A stretch of 64,000 nt of DNA from Polytrichum commune (Eukaryota > Streptophyta > Polytrichopsida > Polytrichales > Polytrichaceae): assembly GCA_950295325.1 (NCBI GenBank), contig OX485805.1, forward strand, positions 23,113,501-23,177,500, read 5' to 3'. Position 1 is the stretch's first letter. Every line of letters begins with the position of its first letter. Position numbers and translations under genes: made by a program. The notes under the pieces are model-generated. The model had not been told where the DNA came from. It saw only the letters and a list, made by a program, of their open reading frames with translations, and searched no databases. Of this stretch, positions 1 to 13,600 are shown piece after piece.

Positions 1-2256
1 ATAAGCCAAAGATAGTTTCCAAGTGGAGCCATGCTCAAAAGTTTACACGCACTTAGATCCAACAATAATGTAAACTTATACTATGGTTAGAATTATTATT
101 TTTTAAATAAAATCTCTTATCTATAAAGAGAAAATTAATTGAGGCTTTAGAAAGGTTGATATGGTTTTATAAATTTATGTAGCTTGAAAAATAAAAAGCA
201 CGACAACAATGTTGGCGCAATGCCTACTTACAATCAGTAACCCACACGAAAATATATGCTCAATGTCGTCATGTTCCCGAACGGAACGAAGCCAATTAAT
301 ATCTACAAACATAGATTACTCTATAATGAATATTGTATCGTTGCAACTCTGGTTTTTTTTTGTTACCGGGTACATTGGTTATTCCATTGTACATGGTAGG
401 TGAATTTATATGAGCATTTTGACACCGGAATTAGATTCAAAGGGCTCGATATAGTCTAATGGGACCCAAGGTTGACCCCCTAACCATAAGCCTATAGAGA
501 TCATCCCCCATAGTAAAAGCCGTGTAACTAATGCTCAAGAGCACCGGGCATTGACCACGGTAAGTTCCATGAAACTTAACCCTCAAGACCATCGGGCCCT
601 AGAATCGGGCCTCACCACTTTACATGCGACAAGGTTGGGCCGGAAATAAGTTCATAAAGTGCGTCCCAATTGAGGCCTCAATCGGGCCGGTGCTCCGGCC
701 AGCCCCAGGCCGTGTATAAAGTGGCCCTTAGATGTAAGGTAGAAGAGCATCATGGTCTTAGCTACTAGTGTGGTTCAAGTCAAAAGTGGCTTTACAACTT
801 ACCCCTCCCTAGGACAACCTTTATGACGATTCTTCACCACTTCACTACACTAACTACACTAGATATTGTGTTTGGTGTCATATGGTGATTTATGCCGCCG
901 TGGTACCTTTCTAGTGGCACTTAGATTATGGATAAATTTTCAAGTATGGTCATTTTGGATAAAATCCATGTCAAGTTCCAACTATTGAAACAAGTGCATC
1001 CTAACATTTTCACTATGAAATATTGTCATAGATATCATGATTGAAGTTTGGATGAAAATCACTTAGTAAGTGACCCTAATTGCAACATTGTAAACCTACA
1101 ATGTCCAATTTTTTTAAACAATGAATAATGTTAGATTCACATTTGGTGTTGATGACATTACACGCGCGGTTTCTAATCAGTGTGGAGCATGACAAATAGA
1201 ATTGGCGACACTAAATACAATATTTAGTGTAGTACTTGTACTTACTTACATGTTTCAAGAAATCATTGATCTGCTCCAACTTGAGAGAGATGGATCATGT
1301 TCTCTCACTTACTTACATACTTACTTACTGCGGCAAAGAGAGCCTAAGACTACCACTAAATGTCATACTTAAGAAGTCGGACCATGGAAAAAGGCCATTT
1401 TCCATGGTTTGACTTCATGGTCCATGGTGTAAACCGGCCCTTACTTACACAAAATCATGCTACTGCAACCTTCCAACTCACCATCACACTGTAACAATGC
1501 AATAAAATCATGCAACTTAACCTACACTATGTACTAACTTAGGATTGGGTCACATGGGGTCCCAAATCCTAAGCCCCAAATCGCTTGAGCTCAATCCATG
1601 CGATCTCAACCGTTGAGTGCATGGAAGTTGGGAGTTACCACTTTACAAGTCCTAAGGCCCAAGTATGACATGAATGCCTACATGGCAACATTGTCTGGAG
1701 GTTCGGTTCGGGACTTGTGTTGAGAGCTGGGTCGAGCCAAATACTGTACTCAACTTGCAACACAAGCCCCGAGATTTTTTGCATGTATTAATCAAGATCC
1801 TATTAAAACCCATACTTTAATGGGCTCTTGAGGCTCTAAAGTTGAGACTTGTTGACATGAGTGAGGCTTGGGACCCCATGTGAGCTGGCCCTTACTAGCC
1901 AACAAAGCACACACACAGGGAGCTCAACTGGACAACTTAGGGAACTTTTAAGCAATGTAATTTTTTTTTGGGCTATTTATTTCCCAATTAAAAGGCTACA
2001 CATTTTTGTGGGGAGGCAATATTTGACTACATGTCCCTCTTCTTGGGCGTATGATATCACTGAAAGCTTCCCAAATTTTGGAAATATATCCCTCTTTTTT
2101 GGACGAAAGTATGAACAAATGCATTTCACTCTCAATTTCCATGCTCCATTCCGTATTATGGATGTAAATAGCTATTTCCTTTTCTCTTGAGTAGATCTAC
2201 TATCGCATAGTACACTTCTATGAAAATCAAGAAAACAAAATCCCCGAGCTCTTATA
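1..2256. other. intergenic DNA, no gene seen
   Basis: I see no coding region here; the open frames are short and look like chance. A stretch near 1372-1442 carries a motif reading TTTACACCATGG on its minus strand and looks like one end of the inverted-repeat element described at 2257. A stretch near 600-735 ends in GTGTATAAAGTGGCCCTTA, which resembles the terminus of the TTTACAC-type elements at 34 kb and may be a solo end of such an element. Confidence 0.4.
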
Positions 2257-2841
2257 AGGGGTTGATTACATTACGGATCATGAAGTCGTCCCTTGCTCTT
2301 CTAAAATATGTGATTGGCCATTGAACTCATCCCAGGATCACTTTGATTTACATCAAGAAAAAAAAATGGAAGAGTGACCATGGAACTCGAGGTCCCCAAA
2401 GGCCTATATTCAAGCCTACATTATCCACTGTTATGGTTCAACAAGTTTTGCAGTGGAAGAGGCAAAAAGGATCTCTTGCTACAAATGTTAGGGGATCATG
2501 GCAAAGAAATGCCGTTTTTAATTTTTAATTTTTTTTAATTTTTTTTAGGCCAAGCGTTTTTCATACTTACAAGAAAAGAAGGGAAGAAGAAGGGGGAGAA
2601 GGTCAAACATGAAGAAAATTCCCCAAAATGCCATTTTTAAACATATATTTTGAAAATCAGCACATCCACTTCTTGGTGCATGGTCATTTCTCTTGGTCCA
2701 CGTTCGGTTTCCACTTACTCAGGGGCTCAAAGGCTTTAAAAATGCATTTTGTGTAGAAATCAGACCATGGAAGTGTGACCATGGAAAATTGCCCTGTGAC
2801 ATGGGACAACTTCATGGTCCATGGTGTGAACAGCCCCTAAG
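2257..2841. mobile_element. MITE-like element, TIR GGGGYTGTTNACAC
   Basis: The left end reads AGGGGTTGATTACATTACGG followed by ATCATGAAGTCGTCCC. The right end, reverse-complemented, reads TTAGGGGCTGTTCACACCAT followed by GGACCATGAAGTTGTCCC. These are imperfect terminal inverted repeats of about 35 bp, and no transposase is encoded. A second copy in the same orientation begins at 63146 and shares most of the first 300 bp. The GGGG-type terminus with flanking TAA/TTA suggests a PIF/Harbinger (Tourist-like) non-autonomous element. That class assignment is inferred from termini only. Confidence 0.55.
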
Positions 2842-4095
2842 TTCCAGTACTGCAATTTAGTTCTCATGATGTAACTTACACTAGCAGATATGTGAATCTA
2901 GTGCAATGTGTGCAGACATGTAATGATACATATGCAGCAGGCTGATCGACAGCGGCGGCTAAATCATTTCTCAGGTGTCTGGGCTCTGCACATTTCTCCA
3001 TTGATCATGGGTGGGTTATCGGCACAATTTGGGTGTTAGACGTACTGTTGATGTTCATTGTTTGATGATTTCAAGTCTTCTAGCTCAATCTTCCTTTTAC
3101 CGTTGATTAAGGGTTTCACTGCGGCAGCTTGTGGAGTTTGGGAGTTGGGTTGAGATTGAGAGACTCCATAACTACCCACAGATGGATTAGAACTACAACT
3201 TTTTACCTGCCGCCGTGTAAGGTTTATAACCTGGCACTTGAAGTGGAAACATGTACGTACATCAGTTGCTGTGATCTCAGATCGAGTAGTGTTTGGTACT
3301 GTTACCGTGAGTGGGGTGTTGATAGTTATTAGTGACGATGAGTTTACAGATTTCTGTGTTGAGGATGATGCTCATGTTGTCCAATGCAGCATAAGTTGTG
3401 AGGAGGAGGAGGAGGCGCCCTCCAGCTTGTATTTGGAAGAGTACTCTATACTAGCGGTGACTGATTGCGCCATAGATAGGTGCATAGAATAGGCTTCGTC
3501 ACTGTAGGTTCAATATGTGGGCTGTAGAGAGACTCTAGTTCTAGAACTTCAGGTAGAGCTAACCCTGCTGGAAGTTGATTCTAAGTGTACAAGTATAAAT
3601 TTGATGTTGTTGAGTGTGTTGTGTGCGCGCGCGCGCGCGCAGGTGGTGTTAACTTGAGTGGGGTTTAGGTTGCTCAAACTGTGTTTGTTTTGATTGATTC
3701 TGTGTCAATATGTTGCAGCATAACTGGGAGGCCTCCTAAATTCCAATGGATTAAGAGCAGGGAATGCGGCGCCACCTGCAGCTTCCGTTAGAATCATTGA
3801 TCATCACTTGTGGCGGACCACACGTGGGACTGCCCTAGGCTTGCTTAATTAATTACATAAACTTCAGGCTTTGATTCAAACTTGACATTCATGGAAACGA
3901 GGAGGCTCACTGTGTATCTGCAACGTTTAAGCTTAGTTTCAGAAACAATGACTGGACCATGGTGTTGGCTGTGAAGCTTTTGGGTGTATTTTGTGGTCTC
4001 ACATTGCATCGGTAATTGAATACGCCCACGGGTGGAAGTTGTTACAGGCTAGTACTCTTTCTAGGACAGCTCCAATTGCTACCTAGTATTGTTCC
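2842..4095. other. intergenic / possible promoter of the OSCA-like gene
   Basis: No coding sequence is supported. A (GC)n run preceded by GT repeats lies at about 3623-3642. The interval lies directly upstream of the duplicated leader of the OSCA-like gene and probably contains its promoter. I cannot point to a convincing TATA box or transcription start. Confidence 0.3.
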
Positions 4096-4625
4096 TAGTT
4101 GCCGCTGTACAAGCTAGCTTCGCGGTGTTGTTACAAAATTTCTTCATCTTTTTTAGCACCGGCACTTGCAGGGTTTAGGATGGTGATGAAATTGTTGAGT
4201 GACGCTCCTGCTTCACAAGAGGTCAAGATCATCATCATCAAGAGGGAAGGGTTAACACCTTGTGATGTGCAGATGCTTCCGGGTCACATTTGGTAGAGAG
4301 AGAGAGGGAGAGAGAGGACTTCTGGGACTAATTTGAAGCTCCTGTAAAGAGAAGTGATTTGTAGAGCCTAGCTTCGCAGTCAGTTGGTGGAAGGAATTTT
4401 TAGCACCGGGACTTGCAGGGCTTAGGGTGATGAAATCATTGAGTGGCGCTCCAGCTTCACAGAGTTCAAGATCATCACCGAGAGGGAAGGAAGGGTTAAG
4501 TACACCTTGTCATGGTGACATGATTTGTGAGTAAGAACATCGAGAGGGAGGGAGGAATTGGTGGAACTAATAATCTGAAGCTCCTGCTGGAAGAGAAGAG
4601 AAAAAAAAGACCAGTGATTTGCATC
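4096..4625 (+). repeat. tandemly duplicated leader, about 245-bp unit
   Basis: Two imperfect head-to-tail copies abut the OSCA-like start codon. The phrase TAGCACCGGSACTTGCAGGG occurs near 4153 and again near 4400. The phrase GAAGCTCCTG followed by GAGAAG and AGTGATTTG occurs near 4333 and again near 4573. Both copies carry GAGA-rich runs, common in plant 5' UTRs. The second copy ends about 15 bp before the ATG at 4640, so the duplication probably lies in the 5' UTR or core promoter. Confidence 0.7.
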
Positions 4626-4639
4626 ATTGAGGGTTTGCA

Positions 4640-7600
4640 ATGACTGCGACTTCGGCCTTCGTGACATCGCTCCTGACCTCGTTCGCCATCTTCTGCGGCT
4701 TGGTGGCGGCCTTCACGTTCCTGTCGAAATGGAGAGGCAACTTCAACATCTACTACCCGGCCAGGATTCTTGCAGGGATCGGTCCACCGGGGTCAGCGAA
4801 GCGCAGAAACCCCTTCACTTGGGCCAAGGAGGCGTTTATGACTTCGGAGGAGGAGCTTATCCATGTTGCGGGTCTCGATGCTGCCACCTACCTCAAGTTC
4901 TTCTCTACCGGTGGGTTGCAGGGTTAATCTCACGCTTTCTTTTTTCTTCCCATTCCGGTGCTGCTTTGGTTGTCACATTTTGCTGCAGTTATTTAGGTTT
5001 GTGTCAACACCATAAATCTTGTAAGCACCATCGGAGACCAAAACACAAACCCCGCACACAGAAACGCATCGGAGTTCCAGCTGCTTCTCATCCTCATTCC
5101 TATGGAATATTTCCAGGTCTAAATTTGGTGTCTCGAGCATTGTCGTTGAAAGAGAGAGGAATGGATTCTAAGCCTTTCCATTCCGGTGCTGCTTTTGATT
5201 GCCACATTTTGCTGCATTTTATTAGTTTTGTGTCAACACCATAAAACCAAGCACCTGCAGAGACAAATATGACCTCACACACAGACATACATCTGAGTTC
5301 TAACTTCTCATCCTTATTCCTTTGGAAAGTTCTGGGTCTCAATTTGACGTCGGGAGCATTGTGAGAAGAGAGAGAGTGCGAGATGAATTCTAAGCTTATG
5401 CGAGGAGGGTGTTGCCTTCTGAGGACAGGCTACGTAGCTTGAGATTCCTTCCTGGGTTTATGGTGTTAAGTTTATCACTCGGGTTGTTGAGAAGAGCAAC
5501 TTGTAAACTCGAAGTCCACCTCCTCGATCTTCCTTTTCTGTTCTGGAGCTTCCAGTGCCGCTTGGCACATTTTCTGCGGCCTTTTGGATTTGTGTGAACA
5601 ACTTAATACCACGCACCTTTCGGAGACCAAAACACAAACAAAGGCAAAGACATAGAGACACACACACAAGCACACATTTGAGTTCTAACTTCTCATTCTG
5701 ATTCCTATGGAACATTAGTAAATCTAAATTTAGCGTCTCGAGCATTGTGAGTGGAGAACAATCGAAAAGAATCAGAAGAATAATTTTGTCACTCTCAATG
5801 TATACAAAGGCCTCAATGTCTCAGGAATCAATCAAAGAAATATTACTTTTCAAGTTACATTGTAGGTTCTTTATGGCTTAAACACTTCCAATCTGAAACA
5901 GCTGGTAAGTTGCAATTTGGATATGAAACCGAACGGGGAAGAGACTTCATCGAAATTAATTTGTAATTTCGAAATACCTTGATGTTGAGTCTGAGTCTGA
6001 TTATATTGCTGTTGGTGGTAAAGTTAATGACTTGGAAATTAAGGAACCATCAGTTACAGGTCGTTGATGAGTGCCTTCTCTGTAAAAACCAAAATACAGT
6101 AGTGAGGTGACAATCTCATGCAGTGAAGTTACCGTGAATTAGAAAACTTAAACACAAATTTTGACCTAATTGTTTTTCAAAGTTTCTCACAATTCTTTTG
6201 GCACCCTAATTCCTGATGGTGTTGGTTTGTGGGTAAAATACTTGGAAAATAACAGTTCTGGAGATTTGCACATACTCGGCTTTGTTTTGCGTCCCGGTGC
6301 TGATACCTATTGCCGCAACAAGCCGCAACAACGAGGTGCAGTTCCAAAAAAACAACAACAACACTTACGAGCCTTTCGACAATCTTGCCATGGGAAACAT
6401 TGAGGTGGGCAGATAATTTATCCTCATTCAAAAAATTGAATTGCAACACTTGGCGATGGACTGATTTGTTTTGATAACTTGTAGCTTACCGAGCACGAAT
6501 TCTTCCAAATTATGCACCACCGCTACAAATACTGCCGGACTTTATTTTCATATTTGCTAGAGCTGGCCAGGAATGATGACTACAACATATTCATTTATTT
6601 TATGTAAATTAAATATATTTATCAGGAGGCTATAGAATTTATTTATTTTTAAATGTTTTCCGCTTGCAGAGTGCGAGCACAAAACTGTGGGCATTTCTTT
6701 TGGGCACCTATTGGGTGTCAATAGTGACATATTATGTGCTGGTGAAACAATATAAACACATGATTCACCTCCGGGGTAAGGAGCAAGCCCATGAGAAGGC
6801 CAGGCCTCAACAGTATGTGTGTTTAGTGCGTGACATCCCAGCTCCTCCGAAACACATGAGCCGAGCTGAGCAAGTGGATGCATTCTTCCGGAAACTTCAT
6901 CCGGACACTTATGAAAGTTGCACAATTGTGACCAACCTGAGTAAGGTATGTGGGTGTTATTTGGTTTGCATTTCATGTTCTCCAACTTCTACTGATTAGT
7001 TTTAAATAACAAAGTGTTTGTGTTGCATTACCAAATCTACGACGAAACATCTGCAAAAACCAGATTGAAAATCAGACTTCCCCTAATTTAGTTATGGTCA
7101 TCGGAAGTGCATGTTTGTTGATTCCTTCACTGGATACATAGGTCCTCCCAATTGTGTTCACTGTTGAGTGTGGAGTAATAATTAATAGCTGAAGATGTAA
7201 TCCAATCTCTTTGAAACATGTGTCTTTATGATGTTTGCTCTTTGATCCTCACTAAAACCACATACCAATCAAATATAGGGGTCCGATTAAGACCCATCTA
7301 CCTTAATGTGTGTGTTTGTTTGTGCCCAGTCTGCACAAGGTAAATGGGTCTGGTTAATATCTCCGACTAGCCCACTTCTCCTAAGATATGAAACACGTGA
7401 TTAGTACGAGATGGTTAGCAAATTGAAATCGTGGCAGTATGCACTTTCCTCATAATTTTAGAAGCTCATATGAATGTCTTATTCATCATCAAAGTGATGA
7501 TTCTTGCGCTCATTAAATGAGTCAAATAGCCCCCCCCCCCCAATTATGTCGACTGTTGAGCCTAGGATGGTTATCATGTAATCCAATTTCTTTCAAACAC

Positions 7601-10600
7601 ATGTCTTTTGGATATCCATTTTTGGAGCCACACTTAACTGCTCAGAAAAAGGCATCTGATTAAGATAAGCGACCGAATTAGGTACGGCTATTTTTATCTT
7701 GATTCATCAAGAAGTTCATTCGTTGAATACATTCAGATAGGTAACAAGGGAAATGACACAATTTTGACATGTGTCGAATTTTTTGTACCGACACCTCCAT
7801 TGTAGTCAGTTTTGTGCGTATGGCCATATACTTTGTTAACATGCTCCTTGATATATTTCCCTAGGGGCCACACACTTGTTAGAACGACCACAATATGTAA
7901 GGCGTCAACTAGGCTCTGACAAGTTAGCCAAGATTATTAGTTCTAACACATAGCTAAGACTTGCTCTTCTTCATGTGTGCGATGAAAAATCAAAGTTTTG
8001 GCAGGTCGTGTGATCATGTGACTCATCTCTGTGGTTGATTTAACAAGTCCCTTTCCCTATTGACAAACCATTTTGAGAAGCTTTCTGTTGCTGAAAATGA
8101 TGCGCAATTGCAAAGCTATAATCATCTTGGGGTGAAATCACGCCCAAACCAAGCTGTAAATGTTACAGGGTTTTTGGCTTGAGGTGTTCATGAACGCATG
8201 CCATGTGAAGACCCTTTTACCTAGTCTAAGTAACAAATGACATGATTTGTGTATAAGAAACTCATAACAACTTTTGCACCTAGGTTGAGAAATAATATCT
8301 CATTCATGTCCAAGTATGTAGTTATCGAGTGAGACTTGTGAAGTTGGATCCAGCAAGGGACTAAGAACTTGGGAATCAAGAACAACATGAATGCGAAAAA
8401 AGATCGGACTACTGGACCGTTGCAAAGTAGAGTCATGTGGAAAGTCTTGGGATCAAACTTGCATTGAGTTGGCTAAAACATGAGTTTGAGAGCATAACCA
8501 TAAAGCCCCCCAAGCTTTCTTAAGGCTTGAATCAACAAGTTCAAAGAGTGGCATCAGGCTATTATTAAAAACCGATTTTTAGCTTGGCATACTAGGACGG
8601 GTTGGCCAAGGCTCAAGCTATCCTTGCATAGGCTGATCCAGGATTTAGGGGGGTGACGGCCCCATGGGCTAATCCTATTTCAGATCCTAAAGTTTTCTTG
8701 AAGTTTTTGGGATGGTCAGAGGAGGTCTAAGAAGTGTCACCCACCTTCAAATTGAAGCTCAGACACACAACGGACTCTTAATAGAAATTTCTCTCAGAGA
8801 AGGATAAAACCCACAATTTTGTCTCTCTTTGAGAGACTTTACACTTAACTCTAGTACATCAATTAATAGCAGACATTAGATTGCAACCCTAGATTGTTAT
8901 AAGTTTATGATTTTGAAGCAGCTGCAAACACTCAAATGTAGTTCAGAGGATTTATAATTGCAAACATTTCTTCCTTGAGCAGATAACAAAAGTATGGTCC
9001 AAGTACAAGGCGGCTAAGAAAAACCTGGAGCACGCGGAAGCCGTGTATGAGGAGTCGAAGACACAGACGAATCCTGAAGGTACTCGGCCAATGCACAAAA
9101 CAGGTTTTCTGGGGCTACGTGGTCCCAAAGTGGACTCCCTAAACATTTATGCAGAAGAGGTCAAGGACTTGGCTCAGAAGGTGGAGGCAGAGCAACGACG
9201 AACACGGGAGGAGGAACAACTCTCTGCAGCTTTCGTTTTTTTTAATAATCGACGATCCGCCGCAGAGGCTTCACAGGTTGATTCCAAAAGCAATTTCTAG
9301 ACTTCCACTGTTGATGCTTATGAAGTACATAGATTGTGATCCCCAATTTTGGAACCTGGGAAGGGAGTGACCTCCCTGGAGTGTCAAGGGAGGTCACTCC
9401 CTTGTCAAGTTCAAATCCATGTGTGCTAAACATAAGTAACGTAGAGGCGCTGTAGATGGATATTTTTCTCTTTGTACCCACTTGTGATAGAATATGAAAC
9501 ACACAATTAGTGTGAGATGAGTAGTGAATCCAAATCGTGCCTGTAGTCATTTGTCTCATAGCTTCTGGAGCTCATATTAATATCTTATTCATCGTCAAAG
9601 TGAAGATTCTCATGTTCATTGAGTAGTCATATAGGTCCTCCAATCCTGCTGACTATTGGGCCTAGAACTATTTTGAGCACGCACTCCAATCCTTTTTAAA
9701 CACATGTCTTTTTGTGTCTGTTCTTAGATTTGCACCTAACCACATACCACTCAAACATAGGTGTCCAGATTGTTGCCATGTTCGATTTAGGCACATCTAC
9801 CTTATCTAAGTACTATGTGATACACATTTGGGATGGTATCTAGTATGTACTAAAAGATGTAACCAAAATTTGCTAAATTCTTTTTTTCATGTAAAACTCG
9901 CCGTTTTCAAGTATAATCATGTAAAAATTAACTTGGCAAATTACTCAATAAATAACCCTCCGCCCACCCTCTGCACCAGGCGGGTGGGGGTTTCACTTCA
10001 TCAAACCTTCTACCAAACCCCAGACTAGTAGATTTCATGTTTCTGAGGGGTGTGAAAATCGGCATTTATTTCCAGATTGCAGTCTCTGGGCAATGCTCAC
10101 CTCTCTTAATTACAAGGTGGTCTTTTTGCCCTTTTTGGAGATGGGTCTTCAATGGTTACTTTTTCTAACTATTCCACTTCTCCTAGGATATGCAACATGC
10201 ACATGAGATGAATAGCAAATCCAAAACAAGGCCATAGCCGCTCTCCTCATAATTTTCGGAGCTCATATGAATATCTTAAAGTGAAGATTCTCATGCTTAT
10301 TATATGGTCATATAGGTCCCCCAACTATGTTGACTATTGAGCTTAGAATGGTTGATGTATTGTGAACATGTAGTCCCATCTCTTTTAAGCACATGTCTTT
10401 TTGGTGTCCGTTCTTGGGTCCACACCTAACCACACACCACTCAAATATAGGTGTTCGATTAAGATAAGTAACTGTACTAGGCACTTCTATCTTAGACTTA
10501 ACATTGGGTCCCTGTTGCCAACATGATCACAGTATCTTTTTACTCTTCAAGCCATCCTCTTGCTATTTGAAACTCAAATGAATTAATATGGCTCGTTTGA

Positions 10601-13600
10601 TGCAGGTGGTGCATGCGCCGTATGCGATGCAATGGCAAGTGTTTCCAGCACCTGAGCCTCGTGAAATCGTGTGGAAAAACCTTGCAACACCTGTGTATCA
10701 AAGAATGCTGCGTCAGTTCCTCGTGTATTCAGCGGTTTTCATGACAGTTTTATTTTACATGATTCCAATCGCCCTTATTTCCTCCCTCACTACCCTCTCA
10801 AACCTTGTCAAGATCCTCCCCTTCATCAAAGTTATTGTCAACTATGGGCCCATCAACACCGTCCTTCAAGTGAGTCTTCTTCGATCCTATTCTCACCAGG
10901 CTAATTAATGGTTTTGGTGTACAGAGGCGTGTGTCATTTGGATATTTTCTCTCTGCACCCACTTCTCGAAGGATGTGAAACATGCAAATAGTGTGAGATT
11001 TTTAGCAAATCCAAATTGCGTCCTTAGCCATTTGACTCTTAATTTATGGAGTTCATATGAATATTTTAGTCATTATGAAAGTGAAGATTCTCAAGCTCAT
11101 TAAGTGGTCACCCCAAGTGTGTTGACTATTGGGCAGAGAGTTGTGAGCATATTTTGAGGAAGCTCCAATCATTTTTTAACACATGTCTGTTTGGTGTCTG
11201 TTCTTGGATCCACACCTAACCACATACCACTCAAATATGGGTGTCCATATTCTTGCTATGTTGGATTTTAGGTATGTCTAGAGAGAATCAAGCACATAGA
11301 GGGAAAAACATCATGTGGTTTGACATGTTTGATTTGGTGCAACAGTGAAAATATTATACTGATGTATAGGTTTTTCTTCATTTATAGGCCTACTTGCCGC
11401 AGCTCGCGCTTCTAATTTTCCTTAGTCTGCTGCCATCACTGCTAATGTTCCTGTCACGACTCGAGGGAATTCCTTCTCAAAGCCAGTTGGTTCGCGCAAC
11501 ATCTGGAAAATATTTCTACTTTGTAGTTTTCAATGTGTTCATTGGGGTCACACTTTTTGGGACTATCTTTTCCTCTCTGGCTGGTTTTACCGAGCTCCTC
11601 AACTCCAAAAACTTCTCTGTGAGCAGTGTGGTGACTCTCTTTGGAACTAAGCTACCACCCATGGCTGCTTACTACATCACCTATGTTGCCCTCCAGTAAG
11701 TTTTAAACTTTCTCCATAATTCTATATCTAATTCTGATTCTAATCCCAAGTCGACAGCAAATTAAAAAACAAGTTGGAGAACAGGCATAGACTCCTCTCT
11801 TTAGATTGCAAGTCCCTTAAGGGCCAAAAAGACAATGAAAATTACTCAAACCTTGTACCACAATAATCATTCAAGGCCATTAATGTGGGTTGTTGGTGAA
11901 TAGTGTGGGCCACACTAAATTAGATGCTTAGTGTAGGTTAAGTGTAGTTTTAATGCCACACTAAATTAGTTGTTAAATCAGTACACCGTGTCTGGTATTT
12001 GAAGTCATGTACAGTATTGGCTAACCATCTCCACTAGATGCCAGAGGCGTAGTAGTGTCATATATGCTAATTGTCAACATAACACTATTTGCCAACATAA
12101 CACTATTTGCCAACCTAAGTAACTTTTTCAAGTGCATAATTATTTAAGGTATGAAATTTAGCTTAGCACATTGGAGTGCTTTGAGATGATAGTTCCTTGT
12201 TTTAGTATGCAAGAGAAAGTTGTTATTGACCATACTAATGCCAAGTGCCATGTGTTCACAATTGTGCAATCTGGGCATATACTTAGGTCTGATAATATTA
12301 TGGAGCACACTAATGCCAAGATATTAGTAAGCACACTAATGTTGTGTGTCATGAGGTTGCACTAACAGTCAAGTTGTTGGTCGTTAGTCTAACCTAGCAT
12401 AGGCCTCATAATAGTGCAAGTGACACTATTATGCAGGTGACACGAAATACCATAAATGGTGTATTGGTCACAATGGTTGTTCTGAACGAAGAAGAATAAT
12501 CCCTATCTGACTGCTGATATAGGATAGGGTAGTCCATCTCAAAATTCATGTAAAAAATGCGGTTGTATGATCCAGTAAAATGGTCTGCTAACAAGTTTCA
12601 TTTCATTTTGTCTGCTAGGTTTTTTGTTGGCTATGGGTTGGAGCTGTCTCGCCTAGTCCCGCTGATCATCTACCATTTGAAGTGCAAATTCCTCATCAAG
12701 ACAGACAAGGAACTGGAGGAAGCATGGGCCCCTGGGCCTTTCACTTATGAAACTTTGGTGCCAAGTGACATGTTGATTGTAATGATCAGCTTGGCCTACT
12801 CGGTTATCGCCCCTTTGATTCTTCTGTTTGCTATTCTCTACTTTGGCATCGGCTGGATTGTTCTCCGTAACCAGGTATTACATGTTCCCCATACACCTGC
12901 CGTTGTTATTTACCAGGACATTAATGGGGTCTGTTGGATGAAGACACCGATTATGGTATTTAGTGCTACTTGCACTTTGGAATTATGCAATGCTATAACT
13001 TTGTGCTGTAGATTTGAGTGCTTACAAATAGGTAGTTTGGACATTATAGCACATAAATGGCCTTGCTTGGTGAAAACCTACATACTTAATATAAAGTTCT
13101 AGCATTGCAAAATTCCAACTAGTAAGCGACACTAAATACCATATACTGTGTAGTCCAGTTTGTGATCAGTCCTTCCAAATTTGGCAACTTTACACTCTGG
13201 CCAACGACTAAGACCATGAAGTTGTGAGAGCCCTTGACCCTCATCCAAAGTCTGTACCATGGAAAATTTGATTTTGAATTTTCTGAGGTCACAGGCCTTT
13301 AAGTGTACTGTGAACACATACACGGTGACCAGGCTCTCATTGGGATGCTATCTCATTACCGTTCTCATCAAGTAGGCCCTTCAAGACAAGAAGAAGATTA
13401 TAATAAATCAAGGGTCGTGTATTTTGATGCGTCATGGTCTCCCAGTTTTGAGGTGGGATTAATGCAAAATATGGCATAAGACCATGAAACATTTTCCATT
13501 TCATGCCATGTAGCTTGGACTCCATGTATGTTTGTCATCCATTCAAGTTTCCTTGGTTCCGTAGGCCCTCAAGCTCTACTTAATAATCATATAGGTCGTT

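Noticed and set aside
4627-5244. 205-codon plus-strand frame overlapping OSCA exon 1
   Set aside because: It overlaps the true first exon in another frame and runs into the repeated intron 1; it has no family resemblance.
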